Assembly (NCBI GenBank): GCA_914767715.1
Contig: OU612065.1
Span: forward strand, 22,132,001 to 22,196,000
DNA from: Membranipora membranacea
Lineage: Eukaryota; Bryozoa; Gymnolaemata; Cheilostomatida; Membraniporidae
Reading direction: 5' to 3'
DNA: 64,000 nucleotides
In this document: positions 38,001 through 50,100 of the stretch, in pieces
How positions within the stretch are numbered: the first letter of the stretch is position 1
Layout: every line of letters starts with the position of its first letter
Notes under the pieces: generated by a model
What the model was told of the DNA's origin: nothing
The model's database searches: none
The model's input: the letters and a program-made list of their open reading frames with translations, nothing else
Translations under genes and position numbers: made by a program

Positions 38001-41000
38001 AAGATCAGCATGTACAAGCTACCTCATATGACTGATCATTGTTTTTTTGTTTTGTAGTTTGAAACCTTTAGACATAGAATTTATGAAGAGACTACATGAC
38101 AAAGTGAACATCATTCCACTGATAGCTAAAGCAGACACACTAACACCAGAGGAATGTCGCGACTTTAAGAAAACGGTAAGTGCTCCTGAAACACAAGATT
38201 CCGCCCCTAGTAACTGGGATCAATGACTATTTTAGTAGCTTCACAGACATGTTTACACGTTAGCGCATCAATGTTTAGCTTTGTTGAAAAATATTGAACA
38301 CAAATTGACTTGCGCAACTACCTGTTCTTTTTATCTTCGAATTTGTTAGATATATTAAGGAGATGCCTTACTTTTCAGATACTGAACGAAATAGAAAAGA
38401 ACAAAATTAGAATCTACGAATTCCCAGATGTCGAGGATGAGGATGAGAACGCAACTCTCAGAAAACTCAAGGTACGGTAGTCTGAGGGTATTTGGCTACC
38501 TTCTAACCACTATTATATTCCATCTGAGACATCCTCAAAAACTCAGAGATAATCCTTCCTACGACGCATCCTGTTAAACCATAAACATATATAATATTGT
38601 ATATAACACAATATTTATAATACAATGTTATATTTATATTATAGTGTTATTTATAATATTATAATTTATAATGTTATATATATATATTATATATAATATA
38701 ATATTATATATGTTTGTTGGTTAAACAGGTTGTTAGTATGAGTAGAAATGCTCGGGCTGCTGCTAATGGTGATTTAATGTATTAGTGTTGTTTTGTAGAA
38801 TCCATATTCGGTAAATATAGCTGGGCTAAGCTCAGTTCCGGGTTCTTTTAATCCTTTGGAAGGTTATGATCCCCCTTTCTCAAACAGCTCTAAGATATGG
38901 CATTGACACGATTGAAATTGATACCTTTTAGATACGTCTTCAATGACATCCATAGACTTACTATACTATTAAATATATATAGTATATATATTAAGTCTAT
39001 GATGACATCCCATACTTCCGGAATACTGTTGTCTTGTAATGTGGTCTAGTCTACTCAATCTTATCGCCTCCGGCATTAATGCTATGCTATATTTTTTTCT
39101 TCTGATGGTGGTGTACATAATCTGGGCAAGACTGTAGGAGGTTTTTTGTATAATCTTAGTCAACTGTCAAACTTTTTGTGAGCTGCTCTACTCATAGCTT
39201 CAACCGCTTTACCCAAAAAGAGTTATAACAAGGTTATGGATGTCTTCTCTGTTGTTTCACAGGACCGAGTACCATATGCTGTCGTCGGTAGTAACAAAGT
39301 CATGGAGGTGAACGGCAAAAAAGTAAGAGGAAGGCAATATCCATGGGGTCTAGTTGAAGTAGACAACTTACTGCACAACGATTTCCTCGCCCTACGAGAT
39401 ATGCTCATCAGGTGAGAAAAAATAGAACAGTTTTTTTGCTGCAATTTTTGTCACAGCTGGCAATCATGTTATCTTCATCTATCAATTTCGGTCATAATTA
39501 CATCATTTGCTACTTTTTTTTGCAAATAAATGTCATCTGAACAAACTTGATGTCATACCAAAGTCATGTTTCCGTCCTAAAAAGTAGATGTCATGTCACA
39601 TGCTGCACATAAAGATGTCTTTGCCTATTAAAGCTAAAGTAACCAGTCTCTGCTAAATGCGATCACATTTGTGTAAATAATATATACTATTTTTAATAGT
39701 CATATTATACTGATGTGCACTCACTGCCACTGCTTGTTTTGCCAAGTCTGAATTCACCTTGATGTGAAGGCTACACATTTAAGGTACTGTTTATAGTCTG
39801 GTACAGCATTGTTTTCCCCCAATGCCTGTTAGGATAGCTCATAGGATAGCTGCTCAAATTCAGCTACTGTTGCTCCATTGTTTTTGATCTCAGCTATCAC
39901 AATATGATATTTGAATGACAATAGCCAGTGTCTCAAGCTACTGATACAACAATCTTACACATGCACCAGTGAGATTTCACTTTTCGGGCTTATTTAGGTC
40001 ATCTCAGGCTAATAAGTTGCCAGTGGTGACAAATGAAATTTTAATCAATCTAGAAAATGCATTGATCTATAAGGCTCTATCAATAACGATGATTAATTTG
40101 TGGCCTGTAAGATGAAGATCAATTGAGTAATAGTTTCTCTTCGTGGCGAAAATAAGATAATAAATATGCGCTGGCAAATCTATGCAGGTTTTATCTCCGG
40201 CATTCATTTCCCGTTTTTATGACTTGTTTTTAGAACACATATGCAAGACTTGAGAGATGTGACAAACAACGTACATTACGAGAACTTCAGATACAAAAAA
40301 CTTGCCAATGTGTCGGTCACCGATGGAAAAGTCAAAGATGGCTCCAAGTAAGTATCCAAACCGCTCACTTAGATAATCAAGTTTAACTATTTCCATGAAT
40401 AATGTTTGATGACATAATGAAAAGTTCATGTCCATGATCGGATTGGAAAAGCGCAAATGCCGGTATAACTCGTCTGATGATGTTGATATGTTACGGAAAT
40501 TGAAATCATTGCAAATTCTCCTTGTCAAATGCACCAAGTCAGGTTTCAAATCTAAGTTTCGTGCACTTTGGGATTTCTACTGCTCCTGCTCCCTCCTCAT
40601 ATTATCCATGTTTTGTTGAAAGGGTTGCTCCAGGCAAAAAATCTCCATCGTAAGTTTGCACATAGCCACTATTCCCAGGTTATATTTATGTAGGAGGTGG
40701 TTATTAAATTAGGAAGCAGCTCCGTGTTCATAGTCCCATTCTCTATGTTCAACCGTCTAAAATTTTCCGTGTTCTTACTGTTAAATCATCTATGTCCTAA
40801 TAATCGTCATTACTCTTCAAACTGATGCATGCTACAATTACATGAGCACCATGTTCCTGATAACAAGATTTAAGCAATCTCTCTGCTCTAGTCCTCTCAA
40901 GCAAACAAACAATATCAGTTGGCAGATTCGCGTCGAAAAGAAATTGCAATTCCAGGACATTTTATTCATGTCCCTCACACTTCTAACCAGGCATACCTGA

Positions 41001-42746
41001 TCCACTTGCTTTATGAGTCACGGCCTTGGGATTAATCTTTTATACGCTAGTAGTTATGCTTGTACATCTCTTGGTTGGAGGTAACTTTGGTCACTGCATA
41101 CATAATAATGGTGGTCGGTAAATTTATCTAGGCAGCTTTTTTGTTATTGGTAGCTTGAAGGTGGAGGCAGTTTTATCTAGTGTGTGAACTTTGTGAGGTT
41201 CTCTGCATACTTGAGTTACCAATGTTCACATGACTAGATAATCTGAATCCACTCTCAAGCAGGCAGCTTCATCACCAGTGCAGTGCTGACATGTTCAAAA
41301 GTTTGTTATTATGCTGGTAGCATCACTATGGTGTTATTGTTGGGAATGGCTGAGATCTCAAGTCTGCCATCAATGTGACAAATTGTTCCACTCAAATCTG
41401 TCAATCAGTGATATAATTCATACTGAATTGCAGAGATCCACTCTCTCAGATGAATGATGAGCGCAAAGAACACAACCAGAAGATGAAGAAAATGGAGGCA
41501 GAGATGGAACAAGTGTTTGAGATGAAAGTTAAGGAGAAGATGCAAAAGCTCAAAGACTCCGAAACAGATGTAGGTTTAGTTCATCTCTGCATTTTCTTCT
41601 CACTTGTTTGTTACCTTAGATAGATTGCTTCCTAATTCGCATACGACTCGCAAAAAAATTACATTTTGATAAGGAGTTGTCTGTTCTCATTTAAATTATT
41701 CCAAGAGCGCACAACTCCTTGGTGACATAATTTCAATCCATAACTCCTTGCTGCTAAAACATCTCACATTAAATGTCCTGATATTTTGTGTAGTTATCTA
41801 AGCGAGCAGAGCAGATGAAGAAGAGCTTAGAAGCACAAGAAGCAGATTTAGAACAGAAGAGGCGAGAGTTTATGGCTGAGAAGTCACAGTGGGAGTCGAT
41901 GAATCGACCAGAGGAGTAAGTATGGGATCATCACTGCTATTGAGGAGTTCATGGGAAATCATTAATAGAAATAAAGTATATTTTATATCTGTCGCTGCTG
42001 CAACAATATCTTGTTTACCGTTTGGTAGTTGTTTTTGTACTGGGTATTCAACAGTCTGTTCTTTCATACTTTTAGAGGTTCACCTAAAAACAGGTTGGTT
42101 TTAACAAGATAACACAATTCCGGCTAAATCCAGGTTAAGGCTGTGAAAATCAACTCGCTTCGATTCTCCTTCGATTGCTTTAATTAATGCATTGCTATTA
42201 CATATTCATTCTGTCGAGTTGTTGGGTTAACAATGTTCTGCCACACAAACAAAAAACATGCCTAGTATAATCATTTTGATGTAACGCCATTCAAATTAAT
42301 TTATATTACCCATACTTGTGAAACGGTTTTTGTGTCACCATATTTTCTACCACCGATGTGTAGAACCAGGGAGGGTGGGAGGTATCCCACCCTCCCTGGT
42401 AGAACCTAGCATTATCCTCACTTTTGAAGACCTACTGTTGCACACCCATCAAACTTTTGTCTTTATAGAAAATTCGCCTTTTGGCCCTTTCCCAGGTACA
42501 TGTATTGTAACTTGGTTCTTTTCCATCAATATGCCTAATTCTACTTGTCGCATGCATGCCTTCTGCTCATGGCTGGCCATCCCTGTTGGTTATCTCTACA
42601 AGCTTTCAGAACCTAGCCTATTTCGGCCAGCCATAATCCTTGTGGGTAAAATGTGGTTAAAAAACATATTATTTCATAATTAGCTAATCTAATGACAATT
42701 TTCTGATGACAGGACGCTAAAGAAGGGAAAGAAAAGCTTATTCTGA
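32031..42746 (+). CDS. SEPTIN7: Septin-7-type septin GTPase (13 exons, 611 aa)
   Basis: Septins are filament-forming GTPases acting in cytokinesis, cortex stiffness and the cilium base. Exons: 32031-32462, 33636-33903, 35328-35434, 35946-36046, 36867-37001, 38058-38175, 38379-38471, 39263-39411, 40234-40347, 40623-40649, 41434-41569, 41794-41915, 42713-42746. The sum is 1836 nt with all phases consistent. Seen: [20 protein letters not shown] polybasic region, P-loop GESGMGKST (about 234-242), Switch [14 protein letters not shown] (about 290-301), AKAD specificity motif (about 371-374), septin unique element with VRGRQYPWG and [18 protein letters not shown], then a C-terminal coiled coil rich in M, E and K. 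The end ([11 protein letters not shown]) mirrors the human SEPT7 tail. The Ser/Asn-rich N terminus (about 210 aa before GYVGF) is much longer than in human SEPT7. The start is the first ATG of exon 1. Confidence 0.95.
38570..38729. mobile_element. AT-rich inverted-repeat element (MITE-like)
   Basis: The ends are CCTGTTAAACCATAAACATA and, reversed, CCTGTTTAACCAACAAACAT, about 30 bp each with small differences. The interior is almost pure A and T (tatata-type repeats). The 160-bp element lies in septin intron 7. No target-site duplication is obvious and there is no coding capacity. Confidence 0.65.
38951..39001. mobile_element. CATAGACTTA palindrome, copy B, with flanking direct repeat
   Basis: A 51-bp element with 10-bp arms CATAGACTTA...TAAGTCTATG and an A/T interior. 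The sequence atgacatc stands on both sides (38943-38950 and 39002-39009), an 8-bp direct repeat as produced by hAT-type transposons. It is in septin intron 7, with a related palindrome at 20263-20298. Confidence 0.65.
40623..40649 (+). other. Candidate 27-nt septin microexon
   Basis: Between the exons ending at 40347 and starting at 41434, a 27-nt segment flanked by ag and a strong donor (gtaagt) would add VAPGKKSPS in frame. It would give a K-S-P sequence just before PLSQM, the place where human SEPT7 has TKSPLAQM. The acceptor lacks a strong pyrimidine tract. Skipping it keeps the frame, so it may be alternatively spliced. Confidence 0.6.
42365..42400. repeat. Perfect 16-bp inverted repeat, GC-rich
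   Basis: ACCAGGGAGGGTGGGA, loop ggta, then the exact reverse complement, in the last septin intron. The sequence tagaacc stands at both ends (42361-42367 and 42400-42406). The core resembles the 44-bp repeat at 12187-12318, which also has agggag-gtggg-tat-cccaccctc. A shorter relative, cagggagt...actccctg, is near 43675. Confidence 0.85.
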
Positions 42747-44169
42747 GAAGTGATCAGCTGACGACAGATTATCATTATTCAAGAGAGCCAGTGGCAGCAG
42801 TGCACACAACTCCCTAACAGCTGCCAGACACGCTTGTACTCTTTTTACTGATACAATTTCATACTTTTCCACAAACGATCATCTCTGAAAAGGCTGTGAT
42901 AGCAAAGATTCTATAGGACTCCATGCCCTTTTTTTTGGCGAGGTCACCAACGAGTTTGAAGCTGGAATTGTTAACCACTGATGACTAACTTGAATTATTG
43001 CCCAAGATTAACAAAATGTGAATTATCACTTTGAGCGCAAGGACCTAATTATTATTATTGTACAGTACGTATGCAATTTGACTGCTTGTATTAACCCAGC
43101 ACTGTATTTATGTTTAGAACCGCTCAGTATATAGTATATACTTCACACACACAAACTTTTTCCATGTTATCCCCCACCCACCACACTCAGTCACATTGTG
43201 GATTTTTTGTCCCTTAGCTCACATAATATTTAGCGATATTGTTACGGATATAGATAATATTGTACACCAACCAGCAACATCATGTAGTTTATAAGGCAAA
43301 CACGCATCAATTTTCTTACTCGGTATTATTGCAAATGTGTAATGTTGATGTTGGCTATATTGTTAGGTGGATATTATTATCATTATGCTATATCTCAGGC
43401 ATATAACAATAATACCGTTCATTTTTTTTCATAATTACAGATGAAGCCAATGTTATTTAGATTATATTTAAATCCGGAATAAATAAATTGGAAACACTGA
43501 ACATCACAGGGTGAATTGATGGTCGTCAAGATTGTCAACAGGTTAGGGGTTGGCTATAAAAATAAACTGATTTTTTTATAACAAGACAAAAACTTCAGTT
43601 GAAAGATCATTCAGTGGACGGGATTCATTGATCGGACGGCAATTGATTCGAGATATAAATTCAATAGGTTGAAGCAGGGAGTCCCAAACTCCCTGGTTGA
43701 AGTACGAGGCTCTGAACACCATCACTTAATTATTGCCTGCCAGGGTAACACAATTGCTTTCAGATATGCACAGTTGCATGCTGGATTATATTGAGTTCAT
43801 TATAATCTCAACAGTGATCGACACTTTTGTGTTAAGCTTTTCCTACATTAATAGACTTCGCCGTCTACACTGAACCATTTGTGAGCTCATCTAAATCTGG
43901 TACCTCGTCACGACTTCCTCTAATCGGTTTCAACTTTGCACCACCTAAAAGTAAAAGGTTGTATGAGAGTTGACGCATAGAGTTGCTCAACTGTTCTCGG
44001 GACTTAAGTAGGAAAAGTTATTACAGGAGTAGACGGAAAGGGTGGATCAAACATTCTAGGATTTTTGAGGCTCATCCACTGAAAGAGCTCTTGGTTCCCA
44101 ACAAAATGAAAACCAGTCTATTCATTTAGTTTTGAGTTAGTGAGAAACTAGATCAACAGCCACTAAGTG
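42747..44169. other. Convergent 3' region between septin and BBS9
   Basis: This 1.4-kb interval separates the septin stop from the BBS9 stop (tail to tail). It must hold both 3'UTRs. I see no coding exon in it. The septin has a canonical signal at 43478; for BBS9 I found no clear AATAAA on the minus strand here. Confidence 0.7.
43478..43483 (+). terminator. Candidate septin polyadenylation signal
   Basis: AATAAA, followed by an overlapping second copy (aataaataaa), lies about 730 bp after the septin TGA at 42744-42746. It implies a 3'UTR of roughly 0.75 kb. Confidence 0.55.
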
Positions 44170-47100
44170 CTAAAAATAATATGCAAGGTTAGTTAAATAC
44201 TTTTTTGGCTGAACAAATGATGGTGTTGGTAACACACCTTGCAACGGAGGAAGCTGAGCTATATCATTTTCTGAAGCTGAGCCATTCATCGGAGGTAAAC
44301 CTGAACCGCCGCTGCGTAAAGATTTAGGTTTTCCTAAGGTAGCCCGAGGACTCAGCTTCTCACCAAACTTAGTACCAATGGGGGTGTCCAGGGCCCCCAT
44401 CGATGAGTTCTTGCCTGGTTCTGCTATATTCCTCTTGTCTATTATTTTGTCTGATGCTTTGGGCGATTTTTCTACAAAAAAACAGTGAATCAGAACATAG
44501 TTCAGATGTTTACTTATACATTTGTTCAGGCAAGTTTGGATCAAACGTGATTCAATTTGTATGCATTTAGAGTTCAAGCTCATGGGTAGAAGGGGAACGA
44601 CCGGATGGTGGATGCAAACTCAAATTATCTTCCTTTGAAATACATGTACTATATATCAGTTTCTGCTATATCTTTTCAAGCAAATTCTGGTTAAATTTAT
44701 AGCGTAAAGATAAAATACCTGTCTTTGTATTATTGGAGTCACTCAGCCTTATCCCTTTAGCAAGTCTCTCCACAAATATAGCTATATGCTTCTTTATTTT
44801 GTCTGTATCCGAGCCTACACCCAACATTTCTATATTCACATTCTGATCTTTGACCGTCTTAGCTAGTTTAGTTCTCAACTGGTGTGTGAGGGTTGTGTCC
44901 ACGATCTCTTCCCAGCCCTGAAACAATGAAACGTGCAAGATACTCACAATGAGTTTCATCAATGGCAATTAGAAACCTTCCAGTAGCAGACACATAACTG
45001 GTCAACTAGCGCAAAACAATAGCTCTATGGGTTTTACAGAAATCATCCATATACCATAGCACACATATTCTATAGCTCAGGTGTCTTTTATCAGGTTTTT
45101 ACATATAAGGGCTCACTCCCAGTTAATATGTGTACCAAGACAGATCAACCAACACAGTAAAACACTGGATGTTAAATGAAATTTGGGCTCGAACGTTGGA
45201 ACCAAAACAAAGCGCCATAACCATTACCTCAAGTTTTTGGTTTTCTCTGGTTTCAGCCTATAAACAGTTCATAAAGGGCTTACACAACAGGTCATACCGG
45301 CACTCAGCAATGAGGTAATCTATGTTTACATCACAGTATTTCATTCGGGAAATTTCTTCAGGGTGGATCAGCGGGGGAATCTAAAAATCTGCATTCAGCC
45401 AGATTTTTTTCTATCTCCGGTAAAATGGTCACAACTAAGCTATCTGGTTTGGTCTCAATAAGATAAACATTAGAAAAAAAACTGCTTGATGAACCAGAAA
45501 TATTACATCACATCTACATTACATCTACATTTATCACACTGAAAATAAAAAAAAACACCCAAACAATCACCTACCTGGTCACCATTGTCGTTGACATCTG
45601 GGTTGAGAATTGACTGAAGTACAGCGAAGTCATCCTCAGACATATCATAGGTTAGCTTGATGAGATAGTTGAGCAGGTGTATAGCACTACTGAGGTTAGT
45701 AGAGGCTCTGTATAATGTACGCTTGTTATCCTCTGCATGCTCAGCTATTGCAATCATCTGTGTAATGGGGATAGTGACATTACGGTAACATAACGAATTA
45801 ATCATCAGTATGAAAAGGCAACTCCAAATAATTTAATTATGAAGGTGGGGAGTATGTCCCAGCTGTTTGGTGAAAAGCAGCAGCCTGGGAACCCTGGCTA
45901 GATACATACCACATTACTAGGAGTTGGCTTTATATTTGCTTTATGATTTGCTGTAATTTCTTTGGCACGTTATGAAAAACATCTATCCAGGATGATATTG
46001 TCTGCCAAGTAAAAAGTGAATATGAAGACAAACCATTTTTCATGGGGCAAAAGAAGTATTTTGCTTGATTTCCGGCCCTAAATGGTAAAACTTTATGCTG
46101 TACAGTGCGGGTACAGTGTCTTACATATCGCGCATTACAAACTATACAAGTATCACAAAATACCTGACGGAAGGTGCCTTCCAGGAGTGTATCCAGATAC
46201 GATAATGGAGAGGGAGTCTTATCTTTGAATCTTGTGAGCAGTCTTCTCTGTATCGCTCTGAACTGTAAAGCTTTCTGTTCCAACAGCTCCTTGAACCTTA
46301 GCGCATGTACTCGGTACTGAAAACAAACACATAGTAAAGAACTGTAAGGCAGTGCTATTTGGATGAAAGACTACAAATATCTTAAGATATTCAACATGCA
46401 TGAACAATCGTGTTACAGTATATTCGACCATTTCACGCTGCATTTTGTTTGCTGCATGTGAAGAAAAATACTGGTGATTAGAAAGTTGACAAATGTCTAA
46501 TGATTCTCAAAACAATTGCCCCGGCCGGTGGCACGAGTCTGGGGGTTCAGACTATCAGATCATTTGTATCATAATAGATACAATATCCAGTTGACCAGTG
46601 TCGCCATCAGATAGCCTTGACCTTATACTGACCTCAAAGTGAGCATCTAGAGACTCAAAGAACTCCTGTAGGGGTAGGCTACTACTGTGGGTACATTCAA
46701 GTCCGCTGTGTTTTCCAAAATGAGAATGGAGTCGGTCTATCAAATCTTTGGTGATGAGCCACATTGAGGCAAAATCATCTGCCTGCACCCTATATCTCTC
46801 TAAAACAAACATTTCAACTAGTAAACAAATGACATCTGAGCCAAACATTGAAGATGGTCTTATTATTACACCAAGGCTGATTGTTAGATTTACAAGTTTA
46901 AAGAGGGGATGTTCTAACTAGAAATGCTGCCATAATGGGGCAATGTAGAACTCTCAACTGTAGCATATACCTGCGGAACCATTCTTTTAAAGCAATTTGT
47001 ACTAAGTTTTTAAACAAAGTTAATCCCTAACAGTAAATTGATCTCCATTTTTCACAATTATTTTATATTCATCCAGCATTTTAATTGTTCTTAACTTGAG

Positions 47101-50100
47101 CTCATCGAACTTTTGATTTCAAACCTATAGTGGAGACAGTATAAGCAACATTTATATAAAGCTGAATGTGACAATGTTACTTACGTGAAGTTTTAGAGGC
47201 TAGTAGTGTTATCACTGGACCTCCATAGAACTGAAAACCTAGAGCTGCACCTTGACCACCAGCATTCATCCCCAACAAATCTGTTAACAGAGAAAAAATA
47301 TAACATAACAAAAATTCATGCATTACATTTATATTATCTAAGACAGTTTGATAACAACGGTTATTTTTCATTGATATTAATAAGACAACTCCCAATTCCT
47401 ATCGATATTACTTTTCACCTCCTAGATTAGGCTAAAACTGAAGAGCAAATATCAACTTTATGTCAGCTAGCACCAATTTTCAGCTAAGGTGGGAGAGGTA
47501 ATGAAGTAATTTGATTGATTGATTGATTTGTATTTTTACATACGATATCATGGCGAGGATGATGAAGAAATGTATGCATATGACAGCTCTTGGTGTAACT
47601 CAGTTGTACATAAAATTGTTGTTGTAAAAATTCATAAAGTAATTAAAAAAACTGCACTGGCGTTTAGTTGTACGGCTGCGTCTGGGTCTGAATTTATAGG
47701 CATTACGTGAGGACAATTTGCTTGAGTTAGTGTTACCTTGCCATAAAATTTACTGTCTCATGTCTGCGAGAAATGACAAAGTTTTCCTCCTGCGAATACT
47801 ATATTCTAGGGTTTGACAAATTTGAGAATGCACTTATACGGTATAAAAAAAACAGCTTCTCTCTCATGACTGTTTACTATTAAGCCAATCAAAAGAACAA
47901 TTTCTTACCTGGGAAGACATCATTGAGGTTGACAGGTGGTTTGTTTGTATCTATGGTCACTTTATACATGGCTGACTTGACTGGAGGTGCTGCCTTCACC
48001 ACTAGTTTCAGTGGTAGAGGGAAGTATGTCTGGGTTATCCTCGGTGAACCTGCAAGTATTTAAATTATGAGGGGGCAATGATCAAAGGCAGTAACATCAT
48101 TGCAAGTTTAGCATGAACAGAAAATCAGTCTGTAAGATCGTCACCACATGAATACGTGGTAATTCACTTTGTCGTGATTTATCTATTTTGTCTATCTATG
48201 CTCACAGACAGATTGCAGGATCAAACTTTGCTCCTTCCTTAGCAAAACATACAGCATTACGTAATGTGGCCATGAGAAATTATATTTCATTTATCATAGT
48301 GAAAAGGGAAATATTACCTGATGAATTGATATAGGTAGCGCTAACTTTTATCCTCAGGCTGGCTGGTAGAAAATTGTGCTTCATGAAGATAGGTGCATTT
48401 ATAACAGCAGGGTTTGCTGTACCTGAAATTAGAAAATAAACGGGATTATTATTTTAAGTATTAACACTTTTCATAGAATTAACTCCGCATTAATATTTAA
48501 ATGCAATAAGGCAATAAGCATGGCATTACAAACTGCTCAGTATATCCCACCAAGAGTACATTGACTGTATTGATTTTGTTGAACACAAACTTTTTTTTAT
48601 TTCATACTATTTAATAATAACATAATTGCTGATCGACATTGACCATGAACCATATGATGTAATAACAGCACTTACTTATAGAGCTAAAATCAAACTCAGT
48701 CTGCTGTGACACCAAAGGTTTATCCAGATAGAGATTCACTCTCACATTCTGTGTCATCATCTTCACTTTGACTTCAATCTGAAATAAGAGGTAGTTAGTG
48801 AGTACAAGGGGTTGCGGTTCTGTTACATCAATGTCTTTTGGTTTATGCGAAGTAATAGATACACACTTTATACAGCAAACCTCTCCCTCAGTTCACTGAG
48901 CGAATATACATACGTAAGAGAAGAAAATATTGGCTAGAGTTTGTTTAGGCTAGTTTGGGGGCACAAATTTTGACTCGCCAAGGTGGAAGTAACTATAAAT
49001 TAATGAGGTTGCTTGCCATATATTTAAGTTTTTCAAACATGCGCAAACCTTTCTTCCCGTGTATATTTACTCTTCTAGGGTAAGTGGACTGAAGCTATTG
49101 GGTAAGATGCTGTTTTATGGTCTGCACAGTTACTGACCTTGACAGTAAGAGAAGGCACTGGGTCTTCATCATTATATTCTACACCTTCAGCTTGCTGCAA
49201 GAAAAATAAAAGGACTCATAAGCTTGTCGGCAGGTGAAACAGTTGTGTGAAACCCTTCGCCACACAAACTCTTGCTTCCCTTTGCCCCAGCTCGGGAAAG
49301 AAAGAGTTGTGTGGGGGCCTAGATTATTTTAAGATTTATGAAAAACATATGATTCAGGAGATTTAACGCAGGACAATGGCGAAGCAAAGCATATGTGAGC
49401 AAGCGGTACGTCACATGGGAAATGTGTAAGTATGCAATGCAGACAGATAGTGAAGCTTCAAGCAATTTGGTGAGCTTCAGTTTCTTGAAGCGCAAGTTTC
49501 TTTTAGGAGGAGAGTGTGTGGTAGTGAAAAAGCCAGAACTTCAAGTTTTAATACTGTCATGGACTTAATAATAAATGATTTATTAAAGTCTACCAAAAGA
49601 CCAATGTATGTTATAGCTGTTTCTCCTTGGTTATAGTCAGGCAGTTACTTAATACAGAGAATGAGAGTTACCTTCCCTTATGGGAGGCACTCTTTCCACC
49701 ATCAATCATTCATGCCAAGTAAAGCATTGACATTTTTTTTACCATGCAAATCTGACACAACTTCGTCATAAGTAACTGGCTGACTGTAACAGGCTTTGGT
49801 CTTTGGGAAGTCTTTAATAATTCATAGTTCATTATTATGTCTATGATTACTGCATGCACACTTAGGCTGGTACACAGATAAGCAACAGTGCACTCAATGT
49901 TAGCCTCAGTGCACTTACTCTCTTTAGCACAGCCCCATAACCTACATTTGCTAGACTCTCAAGCTCAGTTTGAGAGAGATCGTAATTGCGAAACTGAACA
50001 TCCTCAGCTAACTGTTAAGAGCATATGGATTGTGGTTAGTAAATTTCTATGAACAAGTAAAATTTGGTGCGAGGGTGTCAGGGAGCTACCAAGCTAGACA

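Noticed and set aside
46508-46552. GC-rich ggccggtggcacgag-type stretch considered as a tRNA or SINE start
   Set aside because: No A/B-box pair and no cloverleaf arms could be drawn.
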